DNA of 8,302 nt, taken from positions 1 to 8,302 of the forward strand of contig UQZS01000064.1 in the NCBI GenBank assembly GCA_900545625.1, read 5' to 3'. The notes beneath the pieces were generated by a model, which ran no database searches, was not told the DNA's origin, and saw nothing but the letters and a program-made list of their open reading frames with translations. This stretch comes from an uncultured Oscillospiraceae bacterium. GTDB taxonomy: Bacteria; Bacillota; Clostridia; Oscillospirales; Acutalibacteraceae. A program made the position numbers and the translations under genes. This document shows, piece by piece, positions 1 through 5,726 of this stretch (the first letter of the stretch is position 1; every line of letters starts with the position of its first letter).

Positions 1-49
1 CTGCGTTGGCCAGGCCCACATAGCCTGTGCCGGCAATGGCGATGTTCAT
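1..49 (-). CDS. ugd: UDP-glucose 6-dehydrogenase family protein, N-terminal fragment cut by window edge
   Basis: Only the first 16 codons are present, reading MNIAIAGTGYVGLANA on the minus strand. This is the start of the Rossmann NAD-binding fold with the GxGxxG motif (GTGYVG, residues 7-12) typical of the UDP-glucose/GDP-mannose dehydrogenase family, which oxidises a nucleotide sugar to its uronic acid for capsule or exopolysaccharide synthesis. An AAGGGGG ribosome binding site lies about 7 nt upstream of the ATG, and a near-consensus promoter sits 70-98 nt upstream. The rest of the gene is outside the window, so substrate (UDP-glucose or another nucleotide sugar) cannot be decided; the family assignment is from a short but characteristic N-terminus. 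Confidence 0.72.
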   Translation of the reverse strand, partial: MNIAIAGTGYVGLANA

Positions 50-118
50 GGGGTGCCCCCTTGGGTGCAGCGCGGCGCGCCGGCTTGTCCGTGTATCGGT
101 CAGGAAAAATGTTGTCTT

Positions 119-147
119 ATTATAGCATGCAGGGAGGGGCGATGCAA
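119..147 (-). promoter_or_regulatory. Sigma-A type promoter for the ugd-like gene
   Basis: Reading the minus strand, a perfect -10 box TATAAT (119-124) is preceded by the extended -10 dinucleotide TG and, 17 nt upstream, by a weak -35 TTGCAT (142-147). It lies between the rarA stop and the ugd start, giving a leader of roughly 60 nt. This suggests the ugd-like gene is transcribed independently of rarA, although read-through is possible because I see no convincing terminator after rarA. Confidence 0.62.
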
Positions 148-172
148 CGCGACGGCCGCCCGCCGGGGCCTG

Positions 173-1492
173 TCAGCCCCCGTGCTCCCGCTTCCACTGC
201 TTGATCTGGTCCAGGCGCTCGGCGTATTTTTTCTCCAGGCCCTGGTCGGTGGGCTGGTAGTACTCGGTGCCCAAAAGCGAGTCGGGCAGGCAGCGCATGT
301 CGGTCAGCTTGTCGGCGGCGTCGTGGGCGTACTGGTAGCCCTTGCCGTAGCCCACCTCGGCCATCAGGCCGGTCACGGCGTTGCGGATGTGCAGCGGCAC
401 CGGCTCGGACAGCTGGGTCAGGGCGTCCTTTTTGGCATGCTCGTAGGCTTTGTACAGGGCGTTGGACTTGGGCGCCAGCGACAGGTAGACCACCGCCTGC
501 GTCAGGTGCACCGAGCATTCCGGCATGCCCAGAAAGTGGCATGCCTGATAGGCGGCTACCGACAGTTCCAGCGCGCGCGGGTCCGCCAGGCCCACGTCCT
601 CGCTGGCAAAGCGCACCACGCGCCGCGCCACGTAAAGCGGGTCCTCGCCGGCCTCCAGCATGCGGGCCAGCCAGTACACCGCCGCGTCGGGGTCGGAATT
701 GCGCATGCTCTTATGCAGGGCAGAAATCAGGTTGTAGTGCTCTTCGCCCTGCTTGTCGTACAGCAGGGATTTGCGGGAAAGGCATTGTTCCAGCATTTCC
801 ATGCTCACCCTGACAAAGCCGTCGCCGCTTTCGCCGTTGAGCACGGCCATCTCCAGCACCGACAGGGCGGTGCGGGCGTCGCCGTTGGCAAAGTTGGCGA
901 TCAGGCGCAGCACGTCGTCGCGGATGTCGATTTTTTGCTCCCCAAAGCCCTTGGGGCTGGCCAGGGCGCGGCGCAAAAGCTGCATCAGGTCATCCTCGGT
1001 CAGGGCCTTGAGCACAAAGACGCGGCAGCGGGACAAAAGCGCGCCGTTGACCTCAAAGGAGGGATTTTCGGTAGTGGCGCCGATCAGGATGATGCTGCCC
1101 TTTTCCACAAAGGGCAGGAAAGCGTCCTGCTGGGCCTTGTTGAAGCGGTGGATCTCGTCGACGAACACGATGGTGCGTTCGCCGAAGCGTCGGTTGTCCT
1201 CCGCCTGCTGCATGACGGTACGGATCTCCTTGATGCCGCTCGTCACCGCGGAAAAGTCGATAAAGGAGGCTTTGGTTCGGTTTGCGATCACGCGCGCAAG
1301 CGTGGTCTTGCCGACACCCGGCGGCCCCCAGAAGATCATGGAGGAAATGCGGTCGCTTTCGATCAGGCGGCGCAGCACCTTCCCTTCGCCGATAAGGTGC
1401 TGCTGTCCGACGATCTCGTCGAGCGTCTGCGGACGCAGGCGCGCCGCAAGCGGCGTATCCTCCGAACTTGAAAAGAGCGTTTGCTGTTCCAT
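173..1492 (-). CDS. rarA: Replication-associated recombination protein A (RarA/MgsA), AAA+ ATPase
   Basis: The 439-residue product matches the usual length of RarA (E. coli about 447), the AAA+ ATPase related to clamp-loader subunits and eukaryotic WRNIP1 that acts at stalled replication forks. Visible motifs: N-terminal PLAARLRPQTLDEIVGQQHL, Walker A GPPGVGKT (56-63), Walker B VFVDEIH (D112, E113), sensor-1 region GATTENPSF (138-146) and the SRC arginine finger (R155). The C-terminal half is the tetramerisation/MgsA region, including DPLYVARRVVRFASEDVGLAD and a GYGKGYQYAHD segment. The ATG at 1492 is chosen because GGAGG lies 8 nt upstream (GGAGGTTTTGCAATG) and family similarity starts there; the open frame runs to 1891 but only through the neighbouring gene. 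It follows the esterase gene by 38 nt and is probably cotranscribed. Codon use changes part-way through (see findings). Confidence 0.96.
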   Translation of the reverse strand: MEQQTLFSSSEDTPLAARLRPQTLDEIVGQQHLIGEGKVLRRLIESDRISSMIFWGPPGVGKTTLARVIANRTKASFIDFSAVTSGIKEIRTVMQQAEDNRRFGERTIVFVDEIHRFNKAQQDAFLPFVEKGSIILIGATTENPSFEVNGALLSRCRVFVLKALTEDDLMQLLRRALASPKGFGEQKIDIRDDVLRLIANFANGDARTALSVLEMAVLNGESGDGFVRVSMEMLEQCLSRKSLLYDKQGEEHYNLISALHKSMRNSDPDAAVYWLARMLEAGEDPLYVARRVVRFASEDVGLADPRALELSVAAYQACHFLGMPECSVHLTQAVVYLSLAPKSNALYKAYEHAKKDALTQLSEPVPLHIRNAVTGLMAEVGYGKGYQYAHDAADKLTDMRCLPDSLLGTEYYQPTDQGLEKKYAERLDQIKQWKREHGG

Positions 1493-1530
1493 TGCAAAAC
1501 CTCCATTTGTAAACGTGCAAGCGCAAAGCG

Positions 1531-2205
1531 TCAGTCCGTAAGCAGCCACAGAAGCCCCGCCGCCGTGCGCGCGGCGCTGTTTGCATAGTGATTGCCGGGA
1601 TTGAATTGAAAAATCGTCCGTATCCCGCGGCTGCGGTAAAACGCTTCCAGTGCCTGCGTGTTTTCCTGCACGGGCTTCAAATACGGATTGCGCGTGTTCT
1701 GCTCCCGGTCGCCGAGCGAGAAATACAGGCGCTCCGGCATCCGCTTCATTTCCTGTGTACGGACATATTCTAAAAAGTTCGGATACCACAGCGACCCCGA
1801 AACACTTGCTGCGCGTGTGAATACATTGGTTTTGTAAAGCGCATATACGGCGAACAGCCCCGCAAGCGAATATCCTGCAAGCCCGCGCCATACAGGCTTC
1901 CCTGAGAGCGTGCGCTCCGCTTTTGGGAGGATCGCTTCAACCAGCAGCCGCAGATACTCGTCCGCGCCGCCGGTGCAAGGCGCGGCATTTTTGGCGATCG
2001 GGGGGATCGCCCACGGCGACATGTCATGTTCCCATGCCGAAATACTGACCGTGACCAGTGTGCAGGGCGCGCCGCCGGCGTCCTGTAAGGCTTTTTGCAC
2101 ATGTTCTCCCTCGTGGGCAAAGGTGTTGAGATAGATGACGGGCGCACTGCGCTCTTGACTTGGAAAAACCGTGACGGCTTTTCCACCGACTGTAAATCGT
2201 ATCAT
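1531..2205 (-). CDS. Alpha/beta-hydrolase, esterase D / IroE-like family
   Basis: This 224-residue protein carries the nucleophile elbow GYSLAG (111-116, Ser113), an SGSLWYP segment (136-142) typical of the esterase D/siderophore-esterase (IroE, Fes) group, a candidate acid in LGDREQN (Asp166 or Glu168) and a late histidine in NPGNHY (His206), so the catalytic triad looks complete. No signal peptide or membrane segment is visible, so it should be cytoplasmic. Substrate is unknown: an ester or thioester such as an acyl, acetyl or siderophore ester is possible, but nothing nearby indicates siderophore use. The ATG at 2205 (MIRFTV) has GGGAG 7 nt upstream. An alternative ATG 11 codons earlier would overlap the -10 box and is rejected. 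It is the first gene of the leftward unit with rarA. Confidence 0.82.
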   Translation of the reverse strand: MIRFTVGGKAVTVFPSQERSAPVIYLNTFAHEGEHVQKALQDAGGAPCTLVTVSISAWEHDMSPWAIPPIAKNAAPCTGGADEYLRLLVEAILPKAERTLSGKPVWRGLAGYSLAGLFAVYALYKTNVFTRAASVSGSLWYPNFLEYVRTQEMKRMPERLYFSLGDREQNTRNPYLKPVQENTQALEAFYRSRGIRTIFQFNPGNHYANSAARTAAGLLWLLTD

Positions 2206-2229
2206 GCGCAGACTCCCTTCTCCCTTTTC

Positions 2230-2257
2230 ATTATACAAGCTCTACCCCGAAAATCAA
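2230..2257 (-). promoter_or_regulatory. Promoter for the esterase-rarA unit
   Basis: On the minus strand a perfect TATAAT (2230-2235) follows TTGATT (2252-2257) with a 16-nt spacer. The -10 box lies 24 nt upstream of the esterase ATG, leaving a short leader that contains the GGGAG ribosome binding site. It is back to back with the rightward promoter at 2277-2306. Confidence 0.68.
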
Positions 2258-2276
2258 GTGTAGTCGCATGGTTTGC

Positions 2277-2306
2277 TTGCATTTCCTGTGCGAATTGTGC
2301 TATGTT
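2277..2306 (+). promoter_or_regulatory. Probable promoter for the flavin reductase-like gene
   Basis: TTGCAT (2277-2282) and TATGTT (2301-2306) are separated by 18 nt, and the -10 is preceded by TGC as in extended -10 promoters. It gives a leader of about 45 nt. Neither box is consensus, so the assignment is moderate; an overlapping TATATA at 2306 onward is an alternative -10. The two -35 regions of this divergent pair are only about 19 nt apart, so their polymerase footprints would overlap and a shared regulator could control both. Confidence 0.45.
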
Positions 2307-2357
2307 TATATAGAGGCTCGAATTCCTTAAAATTACATAAAAGCAGGAGGTTTTGCT

Positions 2358-2927
2358 ATGAAAAAATCTCTGGGCGTAAAGCCCTATTTGTACCCGATGC
2401 CGGTTTTGATGATCGCCACCTACGGCGAGGACGAAACGGTCGATGTGATGAACATGGCGTGGGGCGGTATCTGTGCAAACAACATGGTCGCGCTGAACAT
2501 CACGGAAAGCCATAAAACAGCGAAAAATATCAAAGCGCGCGGTGCGTTCACAGTAAGCGTTGCAGACGCGGCGCATCTCAAAGAAGCGGATTATTTCGGT
2601 ATGGCTTCCGCGAATAATACAGCGGACAAATTTGCACGCACCGGACTGCACGCCGTTCGTTCCGAACATGTGGATGCACCCGTTGTGGAAGAATTTCCGC
2701 TGACGCTTGAATGCAAGGTCGCACAGTTGCAGCACGACAAGGGCGGCTTCCGCGTTTTGGGTGAGATCGTCAACGTCCTGGCAGAAGACTCTGTTCTGGA
2801 CGCTTCGGGCAAGGTCGATCCCACGAAGCTCAATGCGTTCGTGTTTGACCAGTTCCAAAGCGGGTATTATGCGATCGGTGAAAAGATCGGGCAGGCTTGG
2901 GACAGCGGCAAGGTCTTTATGAAGTAA
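2358..2927 (+). CDS. Flavin reductase family protein (FMN-binding split barrel)
   Basis: The 189-residue product begins MKKSLGVKPYLYPMPVLMIAT and reads through as a flavin reductase-like split-barrel protein: the early PMPVLMIATYGEDETVDVMNMAWGGI stretch (14-38) is the usual first strands with the substrate/flavin-contacting loop, followed by ESHKTAKNIKARGAFTVSVAD (50-70), DYFG (78-81) and DKFARTGL (90-97), all characteristic of this family. Such proteins bind FMN and reduce flavin or small substrates with NAD(P)H, usually as cytoplasmic homodimers. The physiological substrate is unknown. AGGAGG (2345-2350) lies 7 nt before the ATG. It appears to be monocistronic, with its own promoter and a strong terminator after the stop. 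It could alternatively be annotated as a general FMN-binding oxidoreductase. Confidence 0.88.
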   Translation: MKKSLGVKPYLYPMPVLMIATYGEDETVDVMNMAWGGICANNMVALNITESHKTAKNIKARGAFTVSVADAAHLKEADYFGMASANNTADKFARTGLHAVRSEHVDAPVVEEFPLTLECKVAQLQHDKGGFRVLGEIVNVLAEDSVLDASGKVDPTKLNAFVFDQFQSGYYAIGEKIGQAWDSGKVFMK

Positions 2928-2953
2928 GCAAAACCGTTCATCAAGCAAAGCGA

Positions 2954-2985
2954 CCCCGAGCAAACGCTCGGGGCCATCTATTTTT
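2954..2985 (+). terminator. Rho-independent terminator after the flavin reductase-like gene
   Basis: A perfect 8-bp stem CCCCGAGC/GCTCGGGG (2954-2961 and 2966-2973) with an AAAC loop is followed by CCATCTATTTTT. It starts 26 nt after the stop codon. The gene on the other strand ends at 3008, so the hairpin lies downstream of both convergent genes; the opposite side offers only a broken T-run (TCGCTTTGCTT), so action on the minus strand would be weaker. Confidence 0.85.
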
Positions 2986-3007
2986 ACGGTTTAATTTTCA
3001 AGCGGTA

Positions 3008-3463
3008 TCAGCACTTCACGCCGAATTTGTTGCCGCAGCGCGGGCAAAGCACCGTGTGTTTGCCTTTTTTGCGCGGCAGACGCAACGTCGCACCGCAGTT
3101 TGGACATTCGCGGTAAATGTGCTCCTTATCCTTGCGGCGTTCTTTCTGCACGGCGCGTTTCTGCCGCCGTGCCTCGGCATTCGCTTTGCGGAAGCGAAAT
3201 GCGTCGCGCACCTTGCAGTAGAAGGTGTAGACCGCGCGCGCTTCCCGCTCGCGGGCGGGGATGTTTTTTGACAGCACGCGAAACAGCGTCGCGCCGATGA
3301 GGATGAGCTCCAAAAGGCTGATGATCCGAATGCGGGTGAAAAACTGGATCAGCACCAAAAGCAGATAGACGGCATAGATGAGGATCTGCATCGGGTCTTG
3401 CAGCGCGCGCAGCCCGTAGCGCCCCTCCATAAAGCGATAGAACTTATATCGAAACCCGTTCAA
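3008..3463 (-). CDS. Two-helix membrane protein with C-terminal zinc ribbon, function unknown
   Basis: I do not recognise a named family. With the proposed TTG start the product is 151 residues: an N-terminal FRYKFYRFMEGRYGLRAL motif (4-21), two hydrophobic segments (about 26-42 and 47-62), a very basic linker rich in Arg, Lys and Glu (about 67-117), and a C-terminal ribbon with CPNCG (120-124) and CPRCG (140-144), which should bind one zinc ion. The positive linker suggests ribbon and linker are cytoplasmic. The TTG at 3463 has GGAGG (3472-3476) 8 nt upstream; an ATG 31 codons earlier lacks that support, and the conserved-looking FRYKF motif begins just after the TTG. A downstream Met at residue 12 is possible but has no comparable site. 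It is last in the leftward YtvI/PHP group, 85 nt after the PHP gene. Confidence 0.72.
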   Translation of the reverse strand: MNGFRYKFYRFMEGRYGLRALQDPMQILIYAVYLLLVLIQFFTRIRIISLLELILIGATLFRVLSKNIPAREREARAVYTFYCKVRDAFRFRKANAEARRQKRAVQKERRKDKEHIYRECPNCGATLRLPRKKGKHTVLCPRCGNKFGVKC

Positions 3464-3494
3464 CGCAATGTCCTCCGTCCCTTGATTTGCCAGT

Positions 3495-3500
3495 AGTATA
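3495..3500 (-). promoter_or_regulatory. Possible internal promoter (-10 only) for the zinc-ribbon gene
   Basis: TATACT (minus strand, 3495-3500) matches five of six -10 positions and lies 31 nt upstream of the proposed TTG. I cannot find a good -35 box at 16-18 nt. The gap between the PHP gene stop and this gene is 85 nt, enough for an internal promoter. Confidence 0.25.
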
Positions 3501-3548
3501 CCGCTGCCTTGTGAATAAACGTACACGCGGTTGTGAACACATTGTAAA

Positions 3549-4301
3549 TTACGCATCCCATGCGCCGTGTCGAATCGTTTTCGGGTCGGCGTTTTGCAGC
3601 ACCGCCTGCGGCGCGGTCTGGGTCGTATAGGTCACAAGCGCAGCGGAGATCTCGGGCGGAAAATCCGCAATAAACGCATCCAGCGCATTCCCGCGCCGCG
3701 TCGGATGGTGCGCGTCTGTTGCGATCAGATCGGCAACCCCGTCCGTGAGCAGTTCTACGGCAAATTGTCGAATGCGGCTGCCGAGCTTCCCCGCTACGGA
3801 ATCCGCCGTTACCTGAAACAGTGCGCCCATGTCCGCAAGGTCTGCCACCAGTTCCGGATGCCGATAAAAGGTCGGGTAGCGCTCCGGGTGGGCGATCACG
3901 GGCACCAGCCCGCGGTCAAATACCTCTTCTGCAAGCGGCAGGGCGAGTGCGGGATCGAACGGCTGCAGCGCGTATTCGCACAGCAGATAGCGCGAACGGT
4001 TCAGCGTAAGCGGCGAGAGATCCCCCGCGTCAAAGATCCCGTCGTGCAGAAAGACCTCCGCGCCGCCGCAGATGTGCACGGGCAGCTCACGCGTGCGCAA
4101 AAGAGAATTGAGCTGCGCGATCTTGCGGTTGCGTGCATACAGAAAATCCTCGGTGCCTGTATAATCCATATAGTGCGGCGTGGCGGCAATGATACGGATT
4201 TTGTTTTCCACTGCCGTTTCGCACAGTGCCAGCGTATCTTCTATGCTTTCGGCGCCGTCGTCTATGCCCCAAAGCAGATGGCAGTGCAGGTCAATCCTCA
4301 T
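3549..4301 (-). CDS. PHP-domain phosphoesterase, CpsB/YwqE-type tyrosine-protein phosphatase
   Basis: This 250-residue protein has the metal-binding motifs of the polymerase-and-histidinol-phosphatase fold in order: DLHCH (4-8), GIDDGA (12-17), ATPHY (40-44), GAE (80-82), AHPERY (137-142) and ATDAHH (194-199). The HCHLLWGIDDGAES start and the length (YwqE of B. subtilis is about 254) fit the manganese-dependent CpsB/CapC/YwqE family, which dephosphorylates bacterial tyrosine kinases and their targets in exopolysaccharide control. No BY-kinase gene is in the window. The ATG at 4301 has AAGGAG 7 nt upstream and overlaps the end of the AI-2E gene by 11 nt, so translation is probably coupled. A longer open frame upstream gives an arginine-rich tail that is only the upstream gene in another frame. 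A different PHP phosphoesterase activity remains possible. Confidence 0.87.
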   Translation of the reverse strand: MRIDLHCHLLWGIDDGAESIEDTLALCETAVENKIRIIAATPHYMDYTGTEDFLYARNRKIAQLNSLLRTRELPVHICGGAEVFLHDGIFDAGDLSPLTLNRSRYLLCEYALQPFDPALALPLAEEVFDRGLVPVIAHPERYPTFYRHPELVADLADMGALFQVTADSVAGKLGSRIRQFAVELLTDGVADLIATDAHHPTRRGNALDAFIADFPPEISAALVTYTTQTAPQAVLQNADPKTIRHGAWDA

Positions 4302-5514
4302 GCGGCTGCTCCTTCTGCGCCTGCGCATCATCCGTCTTAGCCGGCGCTTCGGCGGCCGCCTTTTTCTTATACTTGAATACATGGATGATGCCCTCGTCAT
4401 TGAGCACCTTTACGAGCATCATGGTCAGCGGCAGCAAAAACAGTCCGATAAAGCCGAACAGCTGCGTGCCGATATACATCGCCATAATGGTCATGAACGG
4501 CGGCATCCCGAACTGCGAGGCGACCAGCTTCGGCTCGATGACCTGGCGGATCACACCCATCACGGCATAGATCACCAAAAGCCCGATGCCAAGCCCGATA
4601 TTCCCCGTAAACAGCGACCACAGGCTCCATGGGATCAGGATCGTACCCGTGCCGAGTACCGGCAGGATGTCCACAAGTGCGGTGATGAGCGCAATGGCAA
4701 AAATGTAGTTGCCTTCGTAAAAGCCGAGCAGCCGCAGGATCAGAAGCCCGATGCTCAGCTCTACAAAGGAAATACAGATGATCGCGGAATACGCCTTGCA
4801 CATTTTGCCGAGCGTGGAAAAAATGATCTGTTTGGTGCGCACGATGACGTCGCCGCGTTCCTTCGGGAACTGTGCTAAGATCATATCGCGCAGGGTGTGG
4901 TAGTCCGAAGTCATAAAGCAGCAGGATACGATGCACACCAGCAGCCCGACAAAGAACATCGGGATCTGTCTGGCCGTGCCCCAGACCGCGTTCAGCGGCG
5001 TGGAAAGCACAGAAAGATCCAGCCCGCTGCTCGCGGCATTCTGTGCTTCCAGCTCGGCGGTGGCCTGCGCCTCTACACCGAGCAGGTTGTTTAAGAAACC
5101 CTGCACACTGTTCACAATGGAGTCCGAAAGCGAGTGCGGCAAAAAGGAGAGTGTGTCCTGAAGCCATGAAACGATTTGCTCCACAAACGCGTCCGTGTCC
5201 TCCAGCTTCATCAGCAGAAAGGAAAAAAAGTCACGCAGCTCGGCGCCGATGCGATATAGGATGAGCACAAGGATCGATCCGATGATGACCAGCGCGAACA
5301 GCACCAGGATCACCGATGCAAGTCCGCGGCGAAGCGGTGTTTTGCGCGTCAGAAAGGCGACAGGGCGCTGCAGCAGCATTGCAACGAAAAACGCGACCGC
5401 AAAGGGCCACACGACCCCAAGCGCATATTTGACTGCCAAATAAAACAGTGCGATGATAATGCCGACATAAACGATGTTGATGATGAATGCCCGCCGTTTT
5501 TCGACTTTGTTCAA
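4291..5514 (-). CDS. AI-2E family membrane protein, YtvI-like
   Basis: The 407-residue product is polytopic, with hydrophobic segments near 11-48, 63-88, 184-202, 243-264, 268-316 and 336-370. The central hydrophilic region (about 90-180), the DILPVLGTG motif (282-290) and the RQVIEPKLVASQFG motif (323-336) identify the AI-2E (PerM) family; the pattern is closest in my recollection to YtvI, a sporulation-associated member in Bacillus and Clostridia. The transported substrate, if any, is unknown; other members move autoinducer-2 or act as Na+(Li+)/H+ antiporters. The C-terminal tail (about 380-407) is Lys/Ala/Glu-rich and charged. The start is TTG at 5514 with GGAGGTG 10 nt upstream and no better in-frame start. 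It leads the leftward operon and overlaps the PHP gene. Confidence 0.87.
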   Translation of the reverse strand: MNKVEKRRAFIINIVYVGIIIALFYLAVKYALGVVWPFAVAFFVAMLLQRPVAFLTRKTPLRRGLASVILVLFALVIIGSILVLILYRIGAELRDFFSFLLMKLEDTDAFVEQIVSWLQDTLSFLPHSLSDSIVNSVQGFLNNLLGVEAQATAELEAQNAASSGLDLSVLSTPLNAVWGTARQIPMFFVGLLVCIVSCCFMTSDYHTLRDMILAQFPKERGDVIVRTKQIIFSTLGKMCKAYSAIICISFVELSIGLLILRLLGFYEGNYIFAIALITALVDILPVLGTGTILIPWSLWSLFTGNIGLGIGLLVIYAVMGVIRQVIEPKLVASQFGMPPFMTIMAMYIGTQLFGFIGLFLLPLTMMLVKVLNDEGIIHVFKYKKKAAAEAPAKTDDAQAQKEQPHED

Positions 5515-5534
5515 TGTAAATTTGCACCTCCCGC

Positions 5535-5554
5535 TCTCCGCAGCGAAGCGGAGA
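5535..5554 (-). other. Hairpin in the leader of the YtvI-like gene, next to its ribosome binding site
   Basis: On the minus strand TCTCCGC and GCGGAGA form a perfect 7-bp stem around a TTCGCT loop. The stem ends only 2-3 nt before the GGGAGG ribosome binding site (5527-5532), inside the expected transcript. It could influence translation initiation or mRNA stability, or simply be a small palindromic repeat; its CTTCGC loop resembles the GCGAAGCG core near 8292-8302. There is no U-run, so it is not a terminator. Confidence 0.45.
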
Positions 5555-5567
5555 ACTCTCCCGCAAT

Positions 5568-5605
5568 ATTATATACATTTTATACTATTTTTCGGAAAGA
5601 TACAA
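5568..5605 (-). promoter_or_regulatory. Promoter region of the YtvI-PHP-zinc-ribbon operon
   Basis: The minus strand has a perfect TATAAT (5568-5573) without a clear -35, and just upstream a second arrangement TTGTAT (5600-5605) and TATAAA (5579-5584) with a short 15-nt spacer. One of these should drive the operon. A sporulation sigma factor is conceivable for a YtvI-like gene, but I do not see a recognisable sporulation-type -10, so this stays open. Confidence 0.45.
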
Positions 5606-5664
5606 TGCGGATTGGAAAAATTCATAGAAATTTAGAAAATACTGCAAACGAATCAAAATTTTTC

Positions 5665-5693
5665 TTTATTCCCCGTGCGTTTTGTGTTAAAAT
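5665..5693 (+). promoter_or_regulatory. Promoter for the hom-lysC operon
   Basis: TTTATT (5665-5670) and TAAAAT (5688-5693) are 17 nt apart and the -10 is preceded by TGT, an extended -10. A second possible -10 (TATACG with TGC before it) lies at 5696-5701. The leader to the hom ATG is only about 26 nt, too short for a riboswitch or attenuator, so control of this operon is more likely at the promoter or by feedback inhibition of the enzymes. Confidence 0.52.
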
Positions 5694-5726
5694 GCTATAC
5701 GTATCAATAGATTAGGATGTGAGCAT

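Noticed and set aside
125..172. Terminator after rarA
   Set aside because: The stretch is GC-rich and can form imperfect stems, but there is no T-run on the minus strand and the ugd promoter occupies most of it.
53..1471. A 472-residue open frame on the plus strand across rarA
   Set aside because: It is the antisense shadow of rarA; the translation is low-complexity and Gln/His/Gly/Val-rich with no family motifs, while the minus strand has complete AAA+ motifs and a good ribosome binding site.
1493..1891. N-terminal extension of RarA by 133 residues
   Set aside because: The extension runs through the esterase gene in another frame; RarA similarity begins at MEQQTLF with GGAGG directly upstream.
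2202..2963. A 253-residue open frame antisense to the flavin reductase-like gene
   Set aside because: No recognisable motif, no ribosome binding site at its start, and it would run through a divergent promoter region and the terminator hairpin.
3567..4340. A 257-residue plus-strand open frame opposite the PHP gene
   Set aside because: Arg/His/Gln-rich shadow translation; the minus strand has all PHP metal-binding motifs.
4302..4400. Arginine-rich 33-residue N-terminal extension of the PHP protein
   Set aside because: This is the Ala/Glu-rich C-terminal coding region of the YtvI-like gene read in another frame; the PHP start MRIDLHCH has its own AAGGAG.
5515..5726. A riboswitch or T-box ahead of hom
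   Set aside because: The predicted leader is only about 26 nt and the upstream divergent region is AT-rich without conserved riboswitch or T-box elements.
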